Source of the DNA: Lampris incognitus | Taxonomy: Eukaryota > Chordata > Actinopteri > Lampriformes > Lampridae | DNA length: 64,000 nucleotides | NCBI RefSeq assembly: GCF_029633865.1 | Contig: NC_079213.1 | Coordinates: 97,319,903 to 97,383,902 of the forward strand | Reading direction: 5' to 3' | Shown here: positions 11,618 through 22,075 of the stretch, in pieces | How the letters are laid out: each line of letters starts with the position of its first letter | Numbering within the stretch: position 1 is the stretch's first letter | Notes under the pieces: model-generated | The model's database searches: none | Seen by the model: only the letters and a program-made list of their open reading frames with translations | Told to the model about the DNA's origin: nothing | Made by a program: the position numbers and the translations under genes

Positions 11618-11669
11618 CTCACTCACCTCCACCTCCTCCTGTCTGGGTCTGGATCACTGAGCCAGACAC
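11618..11669 (-). other. 5' untranslated start of the lingo coding exon and its splice acceptor
   Basis: Read on the - strand, a long pyrimidine tract and TTAG end at 11670, so the coding exon begins at about 11669 and the first ATG follows about 52 bases later. Most LINGO genes have one coding exon preceded by untranslated exons, which this matches. Confidence 0.6.
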
Positions 11670-11670
11670 C

Positions 11671-12494
11671 TAAGAGAAAAGAGGAAAAGGGAGAGAGTTG
11701 GAGATGGAGTGAGACAAATTAATGCAACTCAATTCCCCTTCAACGGCTGCGATCAAACACACTAAATGAGTAAAATTACAATTACAGACTCTAATTCACC
11801 TGGCAGAGCAGTTAAATTGAAGTTAGAGCTCTCGGAAAATCCTCAAGACTAGGTCTGCACTCAGTAAAAACCCCTTGATAGGTTTGTAATGAGTCACTCA
11901 AAGTCCTACAATAAATCATGGTCAGTTTTTCAGTTATGTTGAAAGTCAATTTTTCTTTGTGACATTTCTCTTGAATGAAAACGCTAAAAATTGAAACTCT
12001 ATTGTGATCAAATGCAATCAGAATAGGTTATATATGCAGTCAAATATAATTGTGTTTGGAAAGGAACACAGGTTCTGAAAATTCTGCAGCAGCTTGTATT
12101 GGTGCAGTCAAATAGTACATTCATAGTGGGTGAAGGAATGATCTATCAACAAACAAAAGTCACCTTCGTCAAAGAAAACATCGGCAAGAACAGAAAGTCG
12201 CTTAACAAAAACCTAAGGTCAAAATAGTTTTCTTATCCACCTACAGATATATATATACAGTCAAGTACAAATAGCCGCCAGCATCTTTTAAGTTCAGAGC
12301 GACAGCTGACTTTGCATTGGTCCTGGGCAAGCTCACTCTCCATAGCAGAGAGCTACGACTCAGTGCTTCCCTATAAACTCCATCCATCACATCATCTGCA
12401 TAAGTCTCTGAGGCAGGAGGATTACCATGAGAGAAGCCTGCCAAACCTGACCTGCCTATGGGTTTCATATGACACACTCATGCAAGTGTGCGCG
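11671..12494. other. Presumed intron of the lingo gene
   Basis: No open frame or named repeat. AT-rich, consistent with the intron upstream of the coding exon. Confidence 0.4.
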
Positions 12495-12507
12495 CACACA
12501 CACACAC

Positions 12508-12538
<31 letters not shown>
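12495..12538. repeat. (CA)n microsatellite
   Basis: CA run of about 44 bp with one AAC interruption. Confidence 0.95.
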
Positions 12539-12540
<2 letters not shown>

Positions 12541-12757
12541 ACAGATACAGGTTTTCTTTTTCTATCTAACGGCTGTCAGAATAGGAAGACTAATCCCTCG
12601 TGAGGCGCTATAGTGTGATGGGAAGGACCCCGGCGTAAAATATGTTCCGTGACATTAAACTACCTGAAGAGTGAGACTGAGGAAGTGGGGAAAAGCAGAG
12701 AAAAACTTCTGAGACCAATCACCCGTCACATCACAAGAAAACGCAAATTTGCATGCC

Positions 12758-12758
<1 letters not shown>

Positions 12759-12799
<41 letters not shown>
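12759..12799. repeat. (AC)n microsatellite
   Basis: AC run of about 41 bp. Confidence 0.95.
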
Positions 12800-12801
<2 letters not shown>

Positions 12802-13946
12802 TTCTCACGAATACACTGATGCAGATCCACTTGTGGCCCCACACATCACTTTGAATGGACACAGGCTTACGGAGAGCACAGTGAAGTCCAGTAGGTTACT
12901 GTCAGTCAGATGTGAAAGACAAAAATACTGGATAAAAAGGGCTGCTGACACACGGTGCCAAAAGGGAAAGCAACCCAATATGGGGGGGGGGGGACTGTAT
13001 CGGCATTGTTTCTATGTTTTCTTGTTTGTAGGTATTGCTTACAGGTAGGCACATGCACAAACGCAGCCTCCGCCACCACAACTATAGGAAGACATAGGTG
13101 GAGTGCAGCAGTCAGAAGGACATGGAAAATGTCCAAGGGTACTCAGCTCCCATCTGCTGCAAGTTCAGACAACTTAATAATGCCTTTATCGTCCGCCACT
13201 TCTACACATGCTCTGCTTTTCAATCCCTCCAGATTGGCAAATGAATATTCCCATTTATCAGCCTGCCACTGAGTAAATGTAACCGTTTGATAATGCAACC
13301 AAACATGGTTGATGAATTTGTGTGTGCACCACTGTGATGCACGTGGCTTAACATAAATGAAACGAGCTTATTTATAAGTACAACGGGCAGTTCTCCTTCA
13401 AAAGAACTATCAATCTTTGCAGAAAGGGATTCAAAGACTAATCTTGAGTTGCAGTATGCTGCCTGACCAAAAAAACAAATAAAAAAAACAAAAAACTACA
13501 GGCTTTTTTTCACGGTATGCTTACTTTTTATACTCTGATATCTAAAGAAAAGAAAAAAGCGGAGGCTAAGCAGTTGCCTAACAAGTCGTTTAAAGCACAT
13601 GTGCAGCTGTAAATGATCCGTTTCAAGCTAGAGTGACACTGGACACAGACACTGAATGTTGCATTGAGATTAGGTGAATTATTAGGTTTGCCATTAAAAA
13701 AAAAAAAACTAGATTGGGTTTCTAAATGGAGAAAAAAAAAACTAAAGTCAGTGAAGTGAAGAGACACGAGTCCATTTGAGCCACCTACACAGGGTTTCGA
13801 TACTTAAACCAACCCGTCTTGGTATGCAAGGTATTTTTTTTCCCCGGCTCATGAACTCTCTGAACTTTCCCTCCCATTAAGATAACTCACTGCATGCTGC
13901 CACCATCCAGAGCGCCTCACAGACAAAGAAGGAACTAGAAACTCAC

Positions 13947-14020
13947 CTGTTTATTCACGCGCTCATCATTTCTTTCCAGGTGGGCGGTTACTGAAAGAGC
14001 GGCATATATCAGATAAGTTA
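13947..14020 (-). other. Candidate 5' untranslated exon of lingo (donor at 13946/13947)
   Basis: On the - strand a strong splice donor ACAG|GTGAGT ends an exon at 13947, facing the lingo acceptor at 11670. The sequence just upstream (- strand) is not repeat-derived. The exon's 5' end is a guess, and no transcript evidence is available. Confidence 0.3.
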
Positions 14021-14587
14021 CCACACTGTTCTTCAATTGAGTGGGTCCCGCTAAAGCCCCACCTCATGCTGCGCCGTGTCTCCAGTTTCCCTGTTGGTCA
14101 CATGGTCTGTTTTCTGCCCCCCATATCTGGTAGCAGTCTAACAAGCCCCCAGGCCCTCAGCCAGGCAACAGCTCTGTGCGCCACAGTGGCGACAGCAGGT
14201 GGACATGGGTATGCAACGAATACCCCACGGCCCACTCCTGTCGCTGAAACTCACTGGAGGCACAAACACTTCCCCAACAGAGCTGTCCGAGAGACCGCCG
14301 CTTTTATGCCTGTGGCAGGCGGTGATCTGCAGTCAAATATAACCGTCAGCGCTATCATAACCCTCACTGTCCCCCCCACACAGCTGCTCTGGTTTGCATT
14401 CACCCACCAAAGAGTGTGATGGTAGTTTAATCTGCTGCTACAGGTGTCTCAGAGGTAAGAGCAGATGGGAGTGTATGGCCAGCAGGGCCTTTGGTGGGAG
14501 CTGGAGGTTGAAATGCTTTTCTCTGACTGACCCTGAGATAACTAACTGACAATCACTTTCCCGCTGACCTTTATTATTATTATTTGG

Positions 14588-14992
14588 ATCCCCCCCCCTC
14601 TTTTTCCACCCCAATTGTATCCGGCCAAATTACCCTACTCTTCTGAGCTGTCCCGGTCGCTGCTCCACCCCCCTCTCCATGTGTCCCCCGATACATGTGG
14701 AGTCGCCAGCCGCTTCTTTTCACCTGACAGTGAGGAGTTTCGCCAGCGTGGACGTAGCGCGTGGGAGGATCACGCTATTCCACCCAGTTCCCCCTCCCCC
14801 CCAAACAGGCGCCCGACCGACCAGAGGAGGCGCTAGTGCAGCGACCAGGACACACACCCACATCCGGCTTCCCACCCGCAGACACGGCTAATTGTGTCTG
14901 CAGAGATGCCCGACCAAACCAGAGGTAACACGGGGATTCGATCCAGCGATCCCATATAGGCAACAAAATAGATCACCACGCTACCCGGACGC
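14588..14992 (-). mobile_element. SINE family A copy 2
   Basis: Full-length reverse copy: tail motif (CCCAATTGTATCCGGCC) at the left and tRNA-like head ending in CCCGGACGCC at the right. It directly abuts SINE C sequence on its right, so one may have inserted next to or into the other. Confidence 0.9.
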
Positions 14993-14997
14993 CATCT

Positions 14998-15440
14998 TCC
15001 CTCGGACTTGAGCACCAAGGGTGGTCTGACAGGACGCGGAAGAGGGGCAGGCAAAGCTAACTTCTAGGCCCATGCAGACAGGCAGTTCCAACAGTCATCC
15101 TGGCTGGCGTTCACTCTCTTGGGCCATAAAAAATACTTTTTTTTTTTTTTTGGATGTGTCGGCCCCGTGATGGCTTGGGGGCCTGTCCAGGGTGTCTCCC
15201 CACCTGCCGCCCAGTAACTGCTGGGATAGGCTCCCGCATCCCCGCGACCCTGAGAGAAGGATAAGCGGTTTGGCTGATGGATGGATGTTGGATATGTGTT
15301 TTTGTAGTTTTGTAGTTTTTGTAGTTTGGATATGTGTTTTTGTCTTTGTGTTGCACTGCTGTGAGCTGGGGGGAAACGTTATTTCATTTCCACAAGTACA
15401 TGACATGAAATGACAAATAAATGTTCCTGATTCCTGACCT
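14998..15440 (+). mobile_element. SINE family C, 5'-truncated, interrupted by a SINE B tail
   Basis: Blocks GGTCTGACAGGACGCGGAAG, CAGTCATCCTGGCT and GTGTTTTTGTCTTTGTGTTG occur in the same order, reverse-complemented, in the copy at 41365-41897. The tail ends in a GAAATGACAAATAAA motif resembling LINE 3' ends. A SINE B tail (15153-15287) lies in the T-rich middle, absent from the other copy. Confidence 0.7.
15153..15287 (+). mobile_element. SINE family B tail fragment
   Basis: Carries the family B blocks (GGTGTCTCCCCACCTGCCGC, CTGCTGGGATAGGCTCC, GGATAAGCGGTTTGG) and the ATGGATGG end. Inserted into SINE C after a run of T, so it is younger than its host. Confidence 0.8.
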
Positions 15441-15737
15441 CACAACAAATATGATTTGCAAAAAAAGAAGCACGAATTAAGCAGAATAATGTTCACGATG
15501 CCATTTACATATTATTCTTGCATGTTAAGATGGTGTTTATACAGCACAAGCTATGATGTGTGTATCCGTATGGAGTTAACATGCTGTGCCCTTTATGCAG
15601 AATCAATAAAGCTCTGATAAAGAAGCTGCAATGCTTTGATCGACATGGGTGTCTAATGTCAGATGGCAGTCGTCTAAGCCGGGGTTAACACAAAAACACA
15701 TTAATAATACATGAAATCACTCTACGTATATACAGTA

Positions 15738-16245
15738 ACCTGCTGAAAAGAACAGCTCCTTCCTATCTCCAGGCCATGGTCAAGCCCTACACCCCCGCCC
15801 GACCACTTCACTCTGCTGCCTCGGGACGCCTGGCTGCCCCGTCGCTCAGAGGCCCCTGCTGCCGATCGACCCGGTCATGGCTCTTCTCTGTGCTGGCCCC
15901 ACAGTGGTGGAATGAACTCCCCACTGATGTCAGGACAGCGGAGTCGCTGCCCATCTTTCGGCGCAGGTTGAAAACTCACCTCTTCAAGAACTACTACCCT
16001 GTTACTTGCTCTTAGCACTTATTGTATTCACTCATTAAAAAAAAAACTCTTTCTTGTGCTTTTACTTTAACACTGGTTTTGCTCTTAGATGCTGGTTTAG
16101 AGAGAGGATGCACTTATGGCCTCTGATGACTAGTAGTTCTCCTGATTTCCTACGTTAAATGATGCACTTATTGTAAGTCGCTTTGGATAAAAGCGACTTA
16201 CTGTCAGCTAAATGACTGTGATGTAATGTAATGTACTGTATGTAT
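15738..16245 (+). pseudogene. L2/Rex1-like LINE, 3' end (reverse transcriptase C-terminus and tail)
   Basis: An open stretch to 16015 encodes a piece typical of the very C-terminus of L2/Rex1-type LINE polyproteins: APSYLQAM, a ...LFSVLAPQWWNELPTDVR core and FRRRLKTHLF before the stop. The 3' UTR follows, with AAGTCGCTTTGGATAAAAGC and a terminal TGTAA-type short tandem repeat, as in fish elements of this group. It is severely 5'-truncated: the endonuclease and the catalytic reverse transcriptase are absent, so it cannot move by itself. The exact clade (L2 or Rex1/Babar) is inferred from the tail and could be wrong. Confidence 0.7.
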
Positions 16246-16302
16246 CTAGTGCATGGAGGGCCGAAGTCATTTATTGGTCCTTCAGATCTTCAAAACTGTC
16301 CG

Positions 16303-16701
16303 GGTAGCATGGCAGTCTATTCCATTGCCTACCAACACGGGCATCGCTGGTTCGAATCCCCATGTTACCTCTAGTTTGGTCGGGCATCCCTACAGACACA
16401 ATTGGCCGTGTCTGCGGGTGGGAAGCCAGATGTGGGCATGTGTCCTGGTCGCTGCACTAGCGCCTCCTCTGGTCAGTCGGGGCACATGTTCAGGGGGGAG
16501 GGGGAACTGGGGGGATAGCGTGATCCTCCCACGCGCTACATCCCTCTGGCGAAACTCCTCACTGTCAGGTGAAAAGAAGCGGCTGGCGACTCCACATGTA
16601 TCGGAGGAGGCATGTGGTAGTCTGCAGCCCTCCCCGGATTGGCAGAGGGGGTGGAGCAGCGGCCGGGACGGCTCGGAAAAGTGGGGTAATTGGCCGGGTG
16701 C
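16303..16701 (+). mobile_element. SINE family A copy 3, 3' end lost
   Basis: Head with GGTTCGAATCC B box and full body, but the final CAATTGGGGAG tail is missing. The sequence stops at GGTAATTGGCCGGGT and passes straight into a long foldback element. Confidence 0.88.
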
Positions 16702-16705
16702 ATAT

Positions 16706-17173
16706 GACTGTGCATAACTGTAGTCCACTGACTTCCGGTTTCTACTGCAGCGGTCATACCAGTTTCCTGTTTGTTGGCATGTGCTATTGACAATGGCATA
16801 TTTTTCGCGATGCCTGCAAGATTTACCATGGATAAATGTCAACGACATGCACAGAATTGTCGACAAAACGTTCACCTGCACCTACCAGCAAACGGGTGAC
16901 AAGTTTCAAGTTGTATGAGGGTGAGTATCCTCATCCTCATAACTGTGGACGTAACTTGATATGTACAACTTGAAACGTTTCATCCGTTTGCTGGTGGGTG
17001 CAGGTGAAAGTTTGTCGACAGTTCTGTGCATGTCGTTGACATTTATCCACGGTAAATCTTGCAGGTATTGCAAAAAAATGTGCCATTGTCAATAGCACAC
17101 GCCAACAAACAGGAAATTGGTAGGCACGCTGCAGTAGAAACCGGAAGTCAGTGGACTACAGTTATGCACAGTC
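16706..17173. mobile_element. Foldback element with 210-bp inverted arms
   Basis: Arms 16706-16915 and 16964-17173 are inverted copies, about 90 percent identical by eye, around a 48-bp spacer. The outer ends are identical over more than 40 bases. No transposase frame is present. Such long palindromes are typical of foldback or MITE-type non-autonomous DNA transposons. Target duplications were not evident, partly because the left side joins a truncated SINE. Confidence 0.75.
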
Positions 17174-17699
17174 TATTGGGGCGATAAAGGGAGGGAAAAA
17201 AACTGCTTTTGTTGCCAGGCAACGTCATCTTCTTGGACACTTGTATAGAAACAACTTGAGTAAATGCACTTCTCTCAAAGAGGCTGTGCACAACAGATAT
17301 ACACGGAGAAACGGGGTTAAAAGAAAAATAGTCGCTCATAACCCCATTTCTTGTGGTTGACTGCGGAATGAAATTGGAATATCAATGTTGTATGACTGCC
17401 GGTCGGTGCTGTTGTCAGCTCTTGCATGCTTTCCCGTATGCGTGTTTCTGCTGACGGCAGACTGTGACACGGTATGTGTTAATGACTTTGCAACCCCAGC
17501 AGGCTTCAGGAGAGTGTGGCAGCATCGCTCGACGTCAGCCATGCCCGGCAAAAGCCTGGATGGCTACCGCATACCAATAGGCAACAATAGATTGTTTCTG
17601 AAGGATGGTTGTAGGCGTGCACTCTGTTAAAAAAAAGAAGAGTCTTTACATTAAATGTTGTTTGAGCCGGGTGCTCTTTGGTGTCAAGGGGGGTGGCGG
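17174..17699. other. Unassigned sequence between foldback and LTR element
   Basis: No gene recognised. Part may belong to the older inverted-repeat element that hosts the LTR retrotransposon. Confidence 0.35.
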
Positions 17700-17774
17700 G
17701 AGAAATCAATGAGGAAAAAGAGAGAGGAAAAAACACCCTCTCCACACCGAGCACTCCTCAGGTTAAAATGTCTT

Positions 17775-17997
17775 TGTGGTGTATTGGATCGAGCACTCGG
17801 CGCTCGATTGTGTTGGACTGTCACCACTACTGAGTTCTGTAATACACTGGTCCAGCCTAGTAGTGTGTGATGTCTCCGTCAGTAAAGATCAGACTTGTGC
17901 CGCATCCTCGTCTCTGTGTACTTATATATATTAGTGATTAAGTTAGTAACCCACGAATAGTAACACAACAATAGTGTACATAAGAGAAGTCACAACA
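17775..17997 (+). repeat. 5' LTR of the gypsy-type element
   Basis: Differs from the 3' LTR at six single bases and has no indels. Contains TATATAT near 17924-17931 that could serve as a TATA box. Confidence 0.95.
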
Positions 17998-18010
17998 TGG
18001 TGTCAGAAGA
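17998..18010 (+). promoter_or_regulatory. Primer-binding site
   Basis: TGGTGTCAGAAG starts directly after the LTR, where a tRNA 3' end primes minus-strand DNA. It resembles the methionine-type site found in many LTR elements, but the tRNA is not certain. Confidence 0.65.
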
Positions 18011-18100
18011 CGGAGTTACGGTATAATTCGAGGGCGGTACTTCAACGAGTTCGCTGGTAGCTGAGGCAGCTAGCTAACACGTGCTAGCCTGAGCACAAAT

Positions 18101-18682
18101 ATGGAACAGTTCAAGCCGCTACCACCGCTGATACTTACCGGGAATGTCGCAGAAAACTGGAGAAGATGGGAACAGCGTTTCCAGCTGTACATGACCGCTT
18201 CAGGTGCGTTGGATAAGGAAGAGACGGTTAAAATAGCCATTCTGCTTCACACCATCGGCGAGGAGGCGCTAGCAGTGTATAACACACTCACCATCATCCC
18301 AGAAGGAGACGACGAATCGATGGAGGACGTTCTGAAAGCCTTCAACGACTGCTGCAGCCCTCGGAAGAACGTCGTGTTCGAACGCCATCAATTCTGGTCG
18401 CACACGATGTCAGCAGGAATATCGGCGGACAGATTCATCACAGAGCTGCGCCAGAAGAGCAAAGACTGTGAGTTTGGCAGACATGAAGATGACATGATAA
18501 GGGACAAATTAGTGTTCAGCATAAATGATGCCCGTTTGAAAGAAAGACTGTTACGTGATAATGAGCTTACTTTGCGCAGGGCCGTAGAGATATGTAGATC
18601 AGCCGAGCTCGCTAAGTCACAAATACAAGCGATGCAGACGTCACATGTTGTCCAAGACGCCTCAGTGGAGGCACTGAAGTAA
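18101..18682 (+). CDS. gag: Gag-like protein of the gypsy-type element
   Basis: From the ATG at 18101, 193 residues end at a TAA at 18680-18682. The sequence has a retrotransposon Gag capsid-like pattern (WRRWEQRFQLYM near residue 21, then LLHTIGEEALAVYNTL, and an ERHQFWSHTM core), helical and without membrane segments. It would form the particle core that packages element RNA. The zinc knuckles that normally end Gag lie after the stop, in the same frame. The TAA is therefore either a termination point read through at low level or a disabling mutation. TAA is the least usual codon for programmed readthrough, which favours mutation. Confidence 0.85.
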   Translation: MEQFKPLPPLILTGNVAENWRRWEQRFQLYMTASGALDKEETVKIAILLHTIGEEALAVYNTLTIIPEGDDESMEDVLKAFNDCCSPRKNVVFERHQFWSHTMSAGISADRFITELRQKSKDCEFGRHEDDMIRDKLVFSINDARLKERLLRDNELTLRRAVEICRSAELAKSQIQAMQTSHVVQDASVEALK

Positions 18683-21600
18683 GCAACAGGGCAAACGCGC
18701 ACGGGCAGCTGGAACAAGAACAAAACGAGCAGCAAGAGGCATGTAGCAACAACTCTCTGCCACAAGTGTGAAAATAAACATGAGCCCCATCAATGTCCAG
18801 CTTATGGTGCAGTGTGCCACAAATGTGGTAAGAACAATCATTTTTCCAAGGTGTGTAAATCAAGCACTGAAAAAAGCGGCAATTACAAGACAAAGACAGT
18901 GCATAATCTAGAAAGTGAAATTGATTCTTTATATATAGGCATGATTGGAAAATACAAAAACAAAGCAGCCCACCAAGCTAAAGGCACTGTATGGCGTGAA
19001 ACAGCCACGGTCAGAGGCGTAGCAATTAACTTCAAGTTGGACACAGGCGCCGATGCAAATGTGCTTCCTATGCGCGTATTCCGGCAGCTACCAGGTCCCG
19101 TTCAGTTACGGCCCACAAAGACTGTGCTGATTGCTTTTGGTGGTGCACGACTACCCTCAGATGATGTTGCATCTCTAGATTGCCGCACATCTAAGCATAC
19201 GGCTATATTGGACTTCCATGTGTCTAGCCGAGCTGACAAGCCAATCCTGGGTGGAGATGCGTGTGAAGAGCTGCAGCTTGTGAGAAGAGTCGAGGCGCTT
19301 GCAGTGGAGTCCCCACAACCAGCAAAACCTCCGGCCACCAAAGAGGAGCTGCTGCAGAGGTATGCGGAGGTCTTCACAGGATTGGGCGAATTTCCTGGAG
19401 TTCATCACATACACATTGACCCCAGCGTCACGCCTTTGATTCACGCGTGCAGGAACGTACCACTCTCCATCATGGACTCACTAAGAGAGACACTCACAGA
19501 CTTGCAGAACAGGAAAGTCATAACTCCTGTCAATGAACCTACAGAATGGGTGAACAGTCTTGTTGCCACAAAGAAAAAAAATGGTGCGCTAAGGAAATGT
19601 TTGGATCCTTGCAACCTGAATGAGGCAGTCAAGCGTCAACACTACTCCATTCTTACACCGGAAGACGTGCGCAGCAGGCTAACAGAAAAATCCATCTTCT
19701 CCATCCTAGATGAAAAGGATGGATACTGGCAGATCAAGCTAGATGAGCCGTCGTCTAAGCTATGCACCTTCAACACGCCGTGGGGCCGGTTCCGCTTCCT
19801 CAGACTCCCATTTGGGATCAAATCGGCCAGCGAAGTGTTTCAACAAAAGAACTGTGAGACCTTCGGCGATATCCCAGGTGTGTACATTATAGCAGACGAC
19901 ATGATCATCGCAGCGTCATCAGAGCAGGAACACGATGGAATCCTGCAGAAAGTAATGGAGAGAGCCAAGACCGCACATGTGAAATTTAACAGGGACAAGA
20001 TCCAGTTTAAAGTTGATACTGTAAAGTACATGGGACACGTCATCACGGCAGCAGGACAGAGAGCTGACGACACAAAGATCAAAGCGATTGTCGACATGCC
20101 AACCCCGGAAGACAAACAAAGTCTCCAACGTCTGCTGGGAATGACAAAATTCCTAGCGCAATACATACCAAACGAAGCCTCACTCACGGCACCCCTCAGA
20201 CAGCTGCTCAAGAAGGATGTAGCGTGGCAATGGTGCCCGCACCACAGCTCAGCGCTAAAGGCACTAAAGACCATCCTCACACAAGCTCCTGTGCTGAGAT
20301 ACTACGATCACAAGCAGCCTCTCACTCTACAAGCAGACTCCTCAAAGGATGGACTGGGAGCCTGTCTGATGCAGGACGACCGCCCAGTGTGCTATGCCTC
20401 ACGAGCGCTCACCGACACAGAAAAGAGGTACGCACAGATAGAGAAAGAGTTGCTCGCTATAGTGTTTGCTGCTAAGAGATTCCACCATATCTACGGCAGA
20501 CCAGTAACTGTCCAGTCCGATCATAAGCCTCTGGAGGTCATCATGCGCAAGCCGCTGAGCAAAGCACCTGCGCGGCTGCAAGGTATGCTTTTACAACTGC
20601 AGAGGTATGATCTGAGTGTAACATACACACCAGGCAAGCACATGTACATTGCCGACACACTCTCACGCGCTACAGCTAGCAGAGAAGGTGACCATATTGA
20701 TGAAAACCCTTGTGATGAGAGAGTTGTGTATGCCTTGGATGCCACAGATGCCTTGAGCGAGGAAACACTCAGACAATTAAAGAAAGCAACGGCAACAGAT
20801 AGTGTGCTGCAAGCTGTGTGTGAGAAACACAAGAAAGGCTGGCCCATGAAAAAGAAAAGTTTGGACAGAAAACTACACGCCTATTGGGCAGCAAAGGACA
20901 TTATAAGCATGGAAGATGACATTGTCTTGGTCGGAGACAAAATCATCATACCCCAGAGCTTCAGGAGCACGATTTTGGAGAAGCTGCATCTTGCACACCA
21001 AGGAGTGCAGCGCACAAAAGCCAGAGCAAGAAAGTCTCTCTACTGGCCTGGCATGGCACGAGATATAGAGGCAATGGTGGAAAAGTGCGTGCAATGCCAG
21101 CAGCTACAGCCCAAACAGCAGGCTGAGCCACTTATCCCGCATCAGGTCCCAGAACTGCCATGGATGAAAGTCGGAGCTGACATCTTCGAGCTACACGGTC
21201 AGTCATACCTGTTGTTAGTTGATTACCTAACCAAATATCCTGAAGTGCTCAACATATCTGACAAAACAGCATACACAGTAATCCAGAAGATGAAGTCTGT
21301 GTTTGCCAGACACGGGATTCCTAGGGAGATAGTGAGTGACCATGTCTCATTTGCCAGCTATGAGATGAAGTCATTTGCAGCTTCATGGGAGTTCAAGCTC
21401 ACACACTCCAGCCCAGGTTTTCCCTCTTCAAATGGCATGGCTGAGAGAGCCATAAAGACAGTGAAACATGCGCTGAAGAAGGCAATGCAGACCGGCACTG
21501 ACCCACATCTGGTGCTGCTGTCACTGAGGAACACACCGGTGACAGGACTGGACGTATCACCTGCACAAATGTTGATGGGGAGAGTTCTACGAAGCACACT

Positions 21601-22075
21601 TCCGTGCTCCAGTGCTGTGCTGACACAATCAGTCCCACAGCACATTCACAGCAAGATCCGGAACCTGCAGTTCCGCCAAAAACAACGTTACGACCAGTGT
21701 GCAAAGCCCCTGCCAGTGTTGACCCCAGGAGACACCGTACACATGCAAACACGGCGCGGCTGGGAGCCTGCCGTTGTCATCCAACAGCGAGATGAACCAC
21801 GGTCCTACACTGTGCAGACACCGGCTGGGAGGATGCAGAGAAGGAACAGGCGACATCTGAGGAAGATACATCCGAGCCTATTCAGAGACACGGACAGTGA
21901 TGAACATTTTGACTCAGAGGTACAACCCTCACCCTCACAAGCGCCTGTGCCAGTCGACTCACCACCACATGACCTGCCACCACACGACCCTCCTCCGGTG
22001 ACTACAGGCAGTACACCCACATGCTACACAAAGTGCGGCAGAGCAGTTAGGCGCCCTGCCAGATACAATGACTAA
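18683..22075 (+). CDS. pol: Zinc knuckles plus Pol polyprotein of the gypsy-type element
   Basis: Open in the Gag frame from the codon after the TAA to the TAA at 22073-22075; no ATG is expected. In order: two CCHC knuckles (about 18760-18850; CX2CX3HX4C and CX2CX4HX4C), protease with DTGA (19040-19051), reverse transcriptase (IADD catalytic aspartates at 19895-19900), RNase H (ADSS at about 20333), integrase zinc site (H near 20987 and 20995, C at 21085 and 21094), and integrase core with D (21179), D (21338) and E (21443). A GPY-like C-terminal end follows (WEPAVV...RRNRRHL). The D-to-E gap is 34 residues rather than the usual 35, and the residues after the second D do not match the common pattern, so integration may be impaired. 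Products would copy RNA to DNA and insert it. Confidence 0.9.
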   Translation, partial: ATGQTRTGSWNKNKTSSKRHVATTLCHKCENKHEPHQCPAYGAVCHKCGKNNHFSKVCKSSTEKSGNYKTKTVHNLESEIDSLYIGMIGKYKNKAAHQAKGTVWRETATVRGVAINFKLDTGADANVLPMRVFRQLPGPVQLRPTKTVLIAFGGARLPSDDVASLDCRTSKHTAILDFHVSSRADKPILGGDACEELQLVRRVEALAVESPQPAKPPATKEELLQRYAEVFTGLGEFPGVHHIHIDPSVTPLIHACRNVPLSIMDSLRETLTDLQNRKVITPVNEPTEWVNSLVATKKKNGALRKCLDPCNLNEAVKRQHYSILTPEDVRSRLTEKSIFSILDEKDGYWQIKLDEPSSKLCTFNTPWGRFRFLRLPFGIKSASEVFQQKNCETFGDIPGVYIIADDMIIAASSEQEHDGILQKVMERAKTAHVKFNRDKIQFKVDTVKYMGHVITAAGQRADDTKIKAIVDMPTPEDKQSLQRLLGMTKFLAQYIPNEASLTAPLRQLLKKDVAWQWCPHHSSALKALKTILTQAPVLRYYDHKQPLTLQADSSKDGLGACLMQDDRPVCYASRALTDTEKRYAQIEKELLAIVFAAKRFHHIYGRPVTVQSDHKPLEVIMRKPLSKAPARLQGMLLQLQRYDLSVTYTPGKHMYIADTLSRATASREGDHIDENPCDERVVYALDATDALSEETLRQLKKATATDSVLQAVCEKHKKGWPMKKKSLDRKLHAYWAAKDIISMEDDIVLVGDKIIIPQSFRSTILEKLHLAHQGVQRTKARARKSLYWPGMARDIEAMVEKCVQCQQLQPKQQAEPLIPHQVPELPWMKVGADIFELHGQSYLLLVDYLTKYPEVLNISDKTAYTVIQKMKSVFARHGIPREIVSDHVSFASYEMKSFAASWEFKLTHSSPGFPSSNGMAERAIKTVKHALKKAMQTGTDPHLVLLSLRNTPVTGLDVSPAQMLMGRVLRSTLPCSSAVLTQSVPQHIHSKIRNLQFRQKQRYDQCAKPLPVLTPGDTVHMQTRRGWEPAVVIQQRDEPRSYTVQTPAGRMQRRNRRHLRKIHPSLFRDTDSDEHFDSEVQPSPSQAPVPVDSPPHDLPPHDPPPVTTGSTPTCYTKCGRAVRRPARYND

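Noticed and set aside
14066..14419. 117-residue + strand open frame
   Set aside because: No domain, no splice or start context, and no repeat-independent support.
18812..22075. Host-domesticated gene
   Set aside because: The frame lies between two matching LTRs with a target duplication and full Pol domain order, so it is a normal retrotransposon, not a domesticated host gene.
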